Assembly (NCBI GenBank): GCA_900769385.1
Contig: CAAGGO010000002.1
Location: 1 to 5,653 of the forward strand
Length of the DNA stretch: 5,653 nt
Source of the DNA: Rikenellaceae bacterium
GTDB taxonomy: Bacteria > Bacteroidota > Bacteroidia > Bacteroidales > UBA932
Direction: 5' to 3'
The notes under the pieces were generated by a model, which saw only the letters and a list, made by a program, of their open reading frames with translations, did not search any database and had not been told where the DNA came from. A program made the translations under genes and the position numbers. Shown piece after piece: positions 1-5,653 of the stretch; position 1 is the first letter of the stretch; every line of letters begins with the position of its first letter.

Positions 1-2
1 GC

Positions 3-665
3 CGTACTGCGCTCTATTTCCGCGGTTCGTCCAAAAAGATGCATAATGCGGCCCTCCTGCATAAACTAAATATCCTGGACGTTGTTACATACAGTAACAA
101 TAACCAGTCTATGCCAACAATCAGGGAAATAACCATACCGTACAACCTCTCATCACTGAGAGGTGACATCTACAAGAGCTCAATTGCCATATTCATAAGC
201 GAGCTCCTTGGAAAAACCGTCCGTGAATCGGAGGCCAACCCACATCTGTACAGCTTCCTCAGCTCATCCATACAGATTCTGGAACACACCACAGAGGGGA
301 TTGCCAACTTCCATATCCACTTCATAACCCATCTGTGCAAGATGCTTGGATTTATGCCGTTGGACAACTACTCCCCTGTAACCCCCATATTTGACATTGC
401 AACCGCCAAATTCATATCACAGCCGTTTGGCGCCCCACAATACGGTTCGCAGCCAATGGGGGAGACGGAATCCCGTATGCTCCACGCCCTTATGAATACC
501 CCATCCACCAACATAGGGAAAATCCTGTGCAACGGGCAGGAACTGCAACTAAGCGGCCAGGCCCGTCTCTCATACTCAAAAAGGTTGATTGAATACATAT
601 CCCACCACATTGGGAACAATATTGAAATAAAATCATTGGATATCTTGCACCAGATTTTTGCATAA
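3..665 (+). CDS. recO: DNA repair protein RecO, C-terminal part (5' end outside window)
   Basis: RecO works with RecF and RecR in the cytoplasm to load RecA onto SSB-coated single-stranded DNA and to anneal complementary strands. The frame is open from the left edge, and 220 residues precede a TAA stop. The first visible residues (RTALYFRGSSKK) fit the end of the small N-terminal OB-fold, so only about 25-30 residues are probably missing. The ATG at 39 is therefore an internal methionine, not the start. Next come the link into the helical domain (TIREITIPYNLSSLRGDIYK) and the RecO-like helix IAIFISELLGKTVRE. The C-terminus, ending IEIKSLDILHQIFA, resembles the usual RecO ending with 'IKSLxVLxxxF'. 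Only two isolated cysteines are visible, so the zinc-finger cysteines of some RecO proteins are absent. The GH3-family gene follows 28 bp downstream on the same strand. Family assignment is by recognised pattern and is fairly secure. Confidence 0.85.
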   Translation, partial: RTALYFRGSSKKMHNAALLHKLNILDVVTYSNNNQSMPTIREITIPYNLSSLRGDIYKSSIAIFISELLGKTVRESEANPHLYSFLSSSIQILEHTTEGIANFHIHFITHLCKMLGFMPLDNYSPVTPIFDIATAKFISQPFGAPQYGSQPMGETESRMLHALMNTPSTNIGKILCNGQELQLSGQARLSYSKRLIEYISHHIGNNIEIKSLDILHQIFA

Positions 666-693
666 AATTTGCAGTCTTTCTTCCCGACAGATT

Positions 694-2229
694 ATGAATC
701 TCATAAACACGATATTCCTCCTTTACAGCAAACAACTGCTCAAGGAACTTGACCTGGGCAGAAAGAACCCTGTGCCTTATCAGGAGCACTGGTTCCGTTA
801 TCTGATAGAGAACGGCAAGGATACTGCATTTGGAAAGGAATGGGGTTTTGATTCAATTAAAACTATAAAGGATTTCCAGCACAAGGTGCCTGTGATGGAC
901 TATAACCGCACAGAGCCTTACATACAGCGTCTGTTGAGGGGTGAGGATTACATTCTGTGGAACAAAAAGACAAGGATGTTTGCCAAATCCAGCGGAACCA
1001 GCTCCAGCAAGAGCAAGTTCATACCCCTACCTTCTGACTATCTGCAGATAAACCATTACGGCGGATTCAAGCGGATGCTTGCCAGTTATGTGCAAAACAA
1101 TCCCGGTACCGGCATCTTTAAAGGGAAAGCCCTTACTTTGGGTGGAAGCGTTAAGCCCGACAAATCAGGGCGTATTCTGCAGGGAGACCTTTCTGCGCTC
1201 CTGTTGAACAATTCTCCGGCAATAGTGGAGATGCTCCGCACACCTGGCCGAGAAGTTGCCCTGATGGATGATTTCCAGAAGAAACTGGAGGCCATCTGCA
1301 GGGAGAGTGTCGGCCAAAATGTTACTAACTTCTCCGGAGTTCCCAGCTGGAACCTTATGCTTTTGAATAAGGTATTGGAATATACAGGTAAAAAGGACAT
1401 TTGTGATGTGTGGCCAAATATGGAGCTCTTTATGCACGGTGGGATTGGATTTGAGCCTTACAGGGAGATATACAACAAGTTGATACCATCGGGAAGAATG
1501 CACTACCTTGAAAATTATAATGCTTCTGAGGGGTATTTTGCATTCCAGGATGATGAGAAGGATAACTCAATGCTCCTTACTGTAAATAATGGAGTGTTCT
1601 ATGAATTCATTCCAATAGATATGCTGGATGATGTGCTTGCCGGGCGGGTGAAGGAGATTCCTACCCTTGCAGATGTTCAGGTTGGGGTGAATTATGCGGT
1701 GGTAATCTCCACTATAGGAGGCTTGTGGCGTTATATGATAGGTGACTGTGTGCAATTTACCTCCGTTTTCCCGCATAAAATTGTCATAACCGGACGTACG
1801 CAGTTGTGCATCAACGCATTTGGAGAGGAACTTATGATAGGCAACGCGGAACAGGCCCTTGCCAAGGCGTGCCACAAATGCAGTTGCTCAGTTACAGACT
1901 TTACCGTAGCCCCTGTATTTATGGAATTGGGCTCAGACTCAAAGGCCTCAAAAGGTTTCCATCGCTGGGCTGTAGAATTCTGTGTGCCGCCGCGCAATTA
2001 TGAAGAATTTGCCTCACATCTGGATTATTGCCTCACTACCCTCAACTCTGATTACGAGGCGAAAAGGGCCGGTGATTCTACAATGACTATGCTTGAGCTT
2101 ATCCCTCTTCCGGAAGGGACTTTCCTCAAATGGATGCAGCAGAGGGGTAAGGTAGGAGGGCAGAATAAAGTTCCACGTCTGCACAAGAACGGGGAGTTCA
2201 TAAAAGAATTGGGCTTACTTGCAAAGTGA
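694..2229 (+). CDS. GH3-family acyl-adenylate-forming protein (GH3 auxin-responsive promoter-like)
   Basis: This 511-residue protein belongs to the GH3 branch of adenylate-forming enzymes. Plant members activate carboxylic acids (jasmonate, indole-acetate) with ATP and join them to amino acids; the substrate in Bacteroidota is not established. The core motifs are all visible: the Ser/Thr-rich nucleotide-binding loop SSGTSSSKSK (residues 99-108), YNASEGYFAF (275-284) with the acidic E279, YMIGD (347-351), and a C-terminal GGQNKVPRL (488-496) with K492 in the small mobile domain. The length fits bacterial GH3 proteins of about 500 residues. I chose ATG 694 because the product then begins MNLINTIFLLYSKQLL, like known relatives. 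A TTG at 658 is in frame but would overlap recO and add 12 atypical residues. No Shine-Dalgarno is seen. No signal peptide or clear membrane segment is visible, so it is probably cytoplasmic. It may be co-transcribed with recO. The enzyme class is secure; any specific reaction is inference. Confidence 0.88.
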   Translation: MNLINTIFLLYSKQLLKELDLGRKNPVPYQEHWFRYLIENGKDTAFGKEWGFDSIKTIKDFQHKVPVMDYNRTEPYIQRLLRGEDYILWNKKTRMFAKSSGTSSSKSKFIPLPSDYLQINHYGGFKRMLASYVQNNPGTGIFKGKALTLGGSVKPDKSGRILQGDLSALLLNNSPAIVEMLRTPGREVALMDDFQKKLEAICRESVGQNVTNFSGVPSWNLMLLNKVLEYTGKKDICDVWPNMELFMHGGIGFEPYREIYNKLIPSGRMHYLENYNASEGYFAFQDDEKDNSMLLTVNNGVFYEFIPIDMLDDVLAGRVKEIPTLADVQVGVNYAVVISTIGGLWRYMIGDCVQFTSVFPHKIVITGRTQLCINAFGEELMIGNAEQALAKACHKCSCSVTDFTVAPVFMELGSDSKASKGFHRWAVEFCVPPRNYEEFASHLDYCLTTLNSDYEAKRAGDSTMTMLELIPLPEGTFLKWMQQRGKVGGQNKVPRLHKNGEFIKELGLLAK

Positions 2230-2237
2230 GCCCAATT
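2207..2237. terminator. Hairpin between converging genes, probable bidirectional terminator
   Basis: A 14-bp stem pairs 2207-2220 with 2224-2237 around a 3-nt GCA loop, with 13 Watson-Crick pairs and one G-T pair (T2216/G2228). It contains the last codons and TGA stop of the GH3 gene and lies 18 bp beyond the manC stop. In the manC direction the stem is followed by CTTTTAT. In the GH3 direction the first T-run (TTTT, 2246-2249) comes 8 nt after the stem. Both U-tracts are short, so it may terminate transcription imperfectly or mainly protect 3' ends. The stem is seen directly; its role is inferred from position. Confidence 0.72.
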
Positions 2238-2255
2238 GATTGAAATTTTCAGATC

Positions 2256-3353
2256 CTACTGATATTTGTCAAACTCGTTTACTGTAAGGTCGGTAATCAC
2301 ATTCTTGAATCTTACGCTGTCCCTTGGACATACAAGAAGGACATCATCTGTGTTTATTACCATATAATCCTTAAGCCCTTTTACAACCACAAGCTTGTCC
2401 TCTTCACTTGAAACCACTATTGATCCCTCCACCTTGTCAATCAAACTGTCTCCAACACTCAACAGGTTGCCGTTTTCATCTTTCTGGCCAAGAAGATACA
2501 GGGCCTCCCATGTTCCCACGTCACTCCACCCGAAGGAGGTCTCAAATACCCAGCTGCAGGAGGTCTTTTCCATCACGCCATAATCAATGGAAATTCCGTT
2601 GCATCCTTCATAAATACCTTTGATATACTCCTCTTCCTGTGGGGTGTAGTAATATGGGATTATATCCTTGAACTGGTTGGCTATATCGGGAAGATACTTC
2701 TCAAGCTCCTGTGCTATGGTCTTTACATTCCATACAAAAATTCCCGAATTCCACAGGAATTCCCCGCTGTTCATAAAGACTTTGGCCAACTCTGCATCAG
2801 GCTTCTCCGTAAAGGTTTTCACGCTGTAGACTTTTGAACCGCCAACCTCTTTTGTTTTGGCTGTGTTTACCTGAATGTAACCGTAGCCGGTTTCCGGACG
2901 TGTAGGCTTGATTCCAAGGGTTATCAGTTCATCGTGCCCTGATGCCTGTCCCAACGCAGCCTCTATTGTTGCCAGGAACACATCCTCATTGATGATCAGA
3001 TGGTCCGACGGCGCAACCACTACCGTAGCATCCGGATTCTTTTTCTGCAATTTGTATGTTGCGTAAGCAATGCACGGCGCAGTATTTCTTCTGTGCGGTT
3101 CCAGAAGGATATTCTCCGGAAGCATCTGCGGCAACTGCTCCTCCACAAGCTCCTTGTACTGCCCGCTTGTAACTATCATAATGTTCTCCGGTGGAATTAT
3201 CTTGGCAAACCTGTTGTAGGTCTGCTGCAAAAAGGACACTCCAGTTCCAAAAAAGTCAAGGAACTGTTTGGGCTTTGCATTCCTGCTCACAGGCCAAAAA
3301 CGGCTTCCTACTCCTCCGGCCATAATTATACAATAATGATTTTCTCTTCCCAT
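2256..3353 (-). CDS. manC: Mannose-1-phosphate guanylyltransferase (GDP-mannose pyrophosphorylase)
   Basis: The 365-residue cytoplasmic enzyme makes GDP-mannose from mannose-1-phosphate and GTP, supplying mannose and fucose units for capsule, O-antigen and glycoproteins. It opens with the nucleotidyltransferase signature: MAGGVGSRFWPVSR (11-24) followed by PKQFL (28-32), with the catalytic R18 and K29. After this come LLEPHRRNTAPC (83-94), VVAPSDHLI (112-120) with the likely metal-binding D117, GYGYI (156-160), FTEKP (181-185), WNSGIFVW (201-208), DYGVMEK (257-263) and WSDVGTW (276-282). It has the length of the single-domain form, so the C-terminal phosphomannose isomerase cupin domain of bifunctional ManC/AlgA is absent and isomerisation must come from another gene. 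The ATG at 3353 gives the expected short lead MGRENHYCII before the glycine-rich loop. It lies 15 bp after yraN, which suggests one transcript. No glycan gene cluster surrounds it, so it looks like a housekeeping copy. Confidence 0.93.
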   Translation of the reverse strand: MGRENHYCIIMAGGVGSRFWPVSRNAKPKQFLDFFGTGVSFLQQTYNRFAKIIPPENIMIVTSGQYKELVEEQLPQMLPENILLEPHRRNTAPCIAYATYKLQKKNPDATVVVAPSDHLIINEDVFLATIEAALGQASGHDELITLGIKPTRPETGYGYIQVNTAKTKEVGGSKVYSVKTFTEKPDAELAKVFMNSGEFLWNSGIFVWNVKTIAQELEKYLPDIANQFKDIIPYYYTPQEEEYIKGIYEGCNGISIDYGVMEKTSCSWVFETSFGWSDVGTWEALYLLGQKDENGNLLSVGDSLIDKVEGSIVVSSEEDKLVVVKGLKDYMVINTDDVLLVCPRDSVRFKNVITDLTVNEFDKYQ

Positions 3354-3368
3354 ATCTGATCTTTTATC

Positions 3369-3758
3369 TCACCATAAAGGGGCAAAAGCCTCCTTCAAAT
3401 ATTTTATTTCAAAAAATTCTCCATTAAAAAGTACAGACACCACATCAAAGACAACCTCCTTTCCGCCGTGCAGAAACCTCCCTTTCTGCGCCATATACCC
3501 TTTGGCAGCCGCAATCACCTTGTTCCTCTTCTGCGCAGTGATGCTCTCAAAAGGTTCCATAATGGAGGGATATTCCCTTGTTCTCACCTCCACAATCCTT
3601 ACGAACCCCTCGTCCTCCATAATAAGGTCCAGTTCCTTGTGTCCGCACCGCCAATTCCGTTCTACAAGTTTCAATCCCATCTGCAAAAGGTGTTCCAAAG
3701 CAACATCCTCTCCCTTTTTGCCCAATTCCTGCCTGTTTTTGAACCATTTATCCCCCAT
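3369..3758 (-). CDS. yraN: YraN / UPF0102 family protein, predicted endonuclease-like fold
   Basis: This 129-residue protein matches the UPF0102 family, small cytoplasmic proteins with a predicted restriction-endonuclease-like (PD-(D/E)xK) fold and no settled function. Visible landmarks in order are an N-terminal helix with GKKGEDVALEHLLQMG (13-28), NWRCGHKELDLI (35-46) containing E42 and D44, and the strand IVEVRTR (55-61) with E57. These are followed by SITAQKRNKVIAAAKGYMA (72-90) and the C-terminal FDVVSV strand (104-109). The length is typical, at about 115-130 residues. The position often occupied by lysine (E-V-K) is arginine here (E-V-R); from memory, E. coli YraN also has VEVR, so this need not mean loss of function. 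The gene starts at the edge of the divergent gcvP intergenic region and leads into manC 15 bp on, a likely two-gene operon without obvious functional logic. Family membership is confident; activity is not. Confidence 0.9.
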   Translation of the reverse strand: MGDKWFKNRQELGKKGEDVALEHLLQMGLKLVERNWRCGHKELDLIMEDEGFVRIVEVRTREYPSIMEPFESITAQKRNKVIAAAKGYMAQKGRFLHGGKEVVFDVVSVLFNGEFFEIKYLKEAFAPLW

Positions 3759-3866
3759 AATCCTCTTCCCGACAATTTGTCAGCCCCTTTCAATTTTGGC
3801 TCCAAGTTAGCAAAAGTTATCCCCTTAAACAAAAAACTTTTATGGCAATTTTTCTCAAAAAATCAT

Positions 3867-3874
3867 TACATTTG
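3867..3874 (+). promoter_or_regulatory. Candidate Bacteroidota -7 promoter box for gcvP
   Basis: TACATTTG matches the Bacteroidota -7 consensus TAnnTTTG at every defined position and lies 44 bp before the gcvP ATG. It predicts transcription starting near 3878-3883 and a leader of about 36-41 nt. The usual -33 TTTG element is not clear about 20 bp upstream; the best nearby T-rich stretch (3849-3853) is too close. The leader is AT-rich and contains two palindromes, GTTTTAAAAC (3883-3892) and AAAATATATTTT (3906-3917), the second ending one base before the ATG. Both are low-complexity and could be chance. No Shine-Dalgarno is present. Confidence 0.45.
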
Positions 3875-3918
3875 TAAGTTAAGTTTTAAAACGATAATTA
3901 CACTTAAAATATATTTTT

Positions 3919-5653
3919 ATGTCACTATCATTTACTGACAGACACATTGGGCCAAGAGATGCCCAAATCAACGAGATGCTCAAAGTCCTTAACGTAGCAT
4001 CGTTGGATGAGCTTACAAAACAGACAGTTCCTTCAGACATCCTTTTGGACAAGGAGCTTGACCTTACACCAGCCGTTACTGAGAACCAGTACCTTGCAAA
4101 CCTTAAGAAAATGGTTTCAAAGAACAAGCCGTTCAGAAGCCTTATTGGTATGGGCAACTACGGCACAGGTGTCCTTCCTGTAATTACAAGAAACATTTTT
4201 GAGAACCCTTGCTGGTATACATCTTACACTCCATACCAGGCAGAGATCAGCCAGGGCCGTTTGGAGGCTTTGCTTATTTTCCAGACAATGATCAGCAGCC
4301 TTACAGGTTTTCCTCTTTCAAACTGCTCTATGCTTGATGATGCACAGGCTGCAGGTGAGGCTATGAGAATGATGTTTGAGGTTAGAAGCCGCGAAGCTGT
4401 AAAAGCAGGCAAAAACGTTGTTTTTGTAGACGAGAACATGTTCCCTCAGGTAATTTCAGTTCTTCAGACCCGTGCAGCAGGATTGGGTATTGAGATTCAG
4501 CTTGGCAACTGGAAAACAGCTGAGCTTTCAGAGAAATGCTACGGCGCAATGGTTCAGTACCCTGCCGCAAACGGAGAGGTTAATGACTACACCGCATTCT
4601 GCGAGAAAGTGCACGCAGCCGGCGGTCTTGTAACTGCTTATTGCGACCTTCTTTCACTTGCAGTACTTAAAGAGCCTGCAGCTTGGGGCGCAGACTGCGC
4701 AGTAGGTTCTGCACAGAGATTCGGTTTGCCTATGGGCTTCGGTGGTCCTACAGCAGGTTATATGGCAACCAAAGATGCTTACAAGAGACAGATTCCCGGA
4801 CGTATCATTGGTGTTTCAGTAGACCGTTTGGGCAACAGCGCAGTAAGACTTGCACTTCAGACCCGCGAGCAGCACATCAAGAGAGAGAAAGCAACTTCAA
4901 ACGTATGTACAGCTACAGCCCTTATGGCAACAATGAGCGGTATGTACGCTGTATACCATGGACAGGAAGGCATCAAATCAATTGCAGAGAAAGTTTCACA
5001 CTACGCTCACGCAATTGCAGGCCTTCTTAAAGCCAAAGGATATACCCTTGCAGCTGAGAACTTCTTTGACACAATTGAGGTTAAAGGTGTAAATGCAGCA
5101 GAGATCAAAGCTAAAGCAGAGGCTGCAGGAATCAACTTCTTCTACCCAGCTGAGGATGCTGTAAGAATCAGCTTTGACGAGCTTACAACTTGCGCAGAGG
5201 CTATGCAGGTTGCTGCCATCTTTGATGCTCAGCCAGCAGGATGCCCAGGTGCTCCTGCAGAGAGCGGCTTTATGAAGAGAGAGAGCGCATTCCTTGAGCA
5301 CGAGGTATTCAACACATACCACTCGGAGACTGCAATGATGAGATTCATCAAGAAACTTGAGAGAAAAGACATCTCACTTACCCACTCAATGATTCCTCTT
5401 GGCTCTTGTACAATGAAGCTTAACGCAGCTGTGGAGATGCTTCCACTAAGCTGGGGCGAGCTTGGCAACGTACACCCATTGCAGCCTAAAGACCAGGTTG
5501 AGGGTTACATGGAGCTAATCAAGGAGCTTGAGCACGACTTGGCAGTGATTACCGGCTTTGACGCATGTTCACTTCAGCCTAACTCAGGTGCAGCAGGTGA
5601 GTATGCAGGCTTGAAGACCATCAAGGCATACCACATGGCAAACGGCGGTGCCC
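3919..5653 (+). CDS. gcvP: Glycine dehydrogenase (decarboxylating), P-protein of the glycine cleavage system, 3' end outside window
   Basis: GcvP is the PLP-dependent P-protein: it decarboxylates glycine and passes the aminomethyl group to the lipoyl arm of GcvH, feeding one-carbon units to folate through GcvT. An uninterrupted frame of 578 codons runs off the right edge; the full fused protein is usually about 950 residues. The start MSLSFTDRHIGPR is typical of the family. Landmarks are IGMGNYGTG (76-84), YTPYQAEISQGR (103-114), the QRFGLPMGFGGP region up to 277, and TREQHIKREKATSN (315-328), all in the N-terminal half. The second half begins near HSET (468), with MIPLGSCTMKLN (491-502) and SLQPNSGAAGEY (551-562). 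The PLP-binding lysine lies beyond the window. The single-polypeptide form is seen, not split gcvPA/gcvPB. gcvT and gcvH are not in view. Codon use differs sharply from its neighbours (no ATA among 30 Ile codons), suggesting strong expression. Confidence 0.95.
   Translation, partial: MSLSFTDRHIGPRDAQINEMLKVLNVASLDELTKQTVPSDILLDKELDLTPAVTENQYLANLKKMVSKNKPFRSLIGMGNYGTGVLPVITRNIFENPCWYTSYTPYQAEISQGRLEALLIFQTMISSLTGFPLSNCSMLDDAQAAGEAMRMMFEVRSREAVKAGKNVVFVDENMFPQVISVLQTRAAGLGIEIQLGNWKTAELSEKCYGAMVQYPAANGEVNDYTAFCEKVHAAGGLVTAYCDLLSLAVLKEPAAWGADCAVGSAQRFGLPMGFGGPTAGYMATKDAYKRQIPGRIIGVSVDRLGNSAVRLALQTREQHIKREKATSNVCTATALMATMSGMYAVYHGQEGIKSIAEKVSHYAHAIAGLLKAKGYTLAAENFFDTIEVKGVNAAEIKAKAEAAGINFFYPAEDAVRISFDELTTCAEAMQVAAIFDAQPAGCPGAPAESGFMKRESAFLEHEVFNTYHSETAMMRFIKKLERKDISLTHSMIPLGSCTMKLNAAVEMLPLSWGELGNVHPLQPKDQVEGYMELIKELEHDLAVITGFDACSLQPNSGAAGEYAGLKTIKAYHMANGGA

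Noticed and set aside
664..671. AAAATTTG as a promoter box for the GH3-family gene
   Set aside because: The first position departs from TAnnTTTG and the nearest upstream TTG (636-638) lies 25 bp away, more than the usual spacing. Co-transcription with recO explains the gene as well.
658..693. TTG start for the GH3-family gene, overlapping the recO stop
   Set aside because: The 12 extra residues (MHKICSLSSRQI) do not resemble GH3 N-termini, whereas ATG 694 gives a typical start. Overlap coupling is possible but unsupported.
3759..3918. Glycine riboswitch ahead of gcvP
   Set aside because: The predicted leader is only about 40 nt and AT-rich, with none of the G-rich conserved cores of glycine aptamers. 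It is too short for a single aptamer.
3468..3938. 156-codon open frame on the plus strand opposite yraN
   Set aside because: It is antisense to a clear yraN gene and runs into the gcvP start in another frame. Its composition is low in recognisable motifs, so it is a chance shadow.
4683..5030. 115-codon open frame within gcvP on the same strand
   Set aside because: It is out of frame with an uninterrupted, well-conserved GcvP sequence, and its peptide (Arg/Ser-rich) has no family resemblance.
1..5653. Defence, mobile or biosynthetic island
   Set aside because: All genes are core or housekeeping-type families. I see no transposase, integrase, tRNA, att-like repeats or CRISPR repeats.

Overview
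The window looks like a piece of a Bacteroidota chromosome, most likely Bacteroidales. The reasons are the gene set (a Bacteroidales-style RecO, a bacterial GH3-family protein, a short ManC lacking an isomerase domain, a fused GcvP), start codons without Shine-Dalgarno sequences, and a TAnnTTTG-type promoter box. This placement comes from remembered protein patterns, not a database search.

Layout from left to right. Positions 3-665 (+) hold the C-terminal ~220 residues of the recombination mediator RecO, whose 5' end lies outside the window. It is followed after 28 bp by a GH3-family acyl-adenylate/amidosynthetase-like gene (694-2229, +). That gene ends inside a strong 14-bp hairpin (2207-2237), which also sits just past the stop of the converging gene, so it probably terminates transcription from one or both sides. 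On the minus strand, yraN (UPF0102, 3758-3369) and manC (mannose-1-phosphate guanylyltransferase, 3353-2256) are 15 bp apart and probably form a two-gene operon. A 160-bp divergent intergenic region (3759-3918) separates yraN from gcvP (+, from 3919), the glycine-cleavage P-protein, which runs off the right edge after 578 codons.

The genes do not form one pathway. RecO serves RecFOR recombinational repair. ManC makes GDP-mannose for glycans. GcvP decarboxylates glycine for one-carbon metabolism. YraN and the GH3 protein lack an established role in these bacteria. Coding density is high and no gene-free stretch exceeds 160 bp. I see no RNA gene, insertion sequence, CRISPR array, phage gene or defence island.

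I found no convincing undescribed multi-gene system. The items most worth a second look are the GH3-family enzyme of unknown substrate, the terminator hairpin embedded in its last codons, the markedly different codon use of gcvP, and unusual residues in the GcvP N-terminal half.
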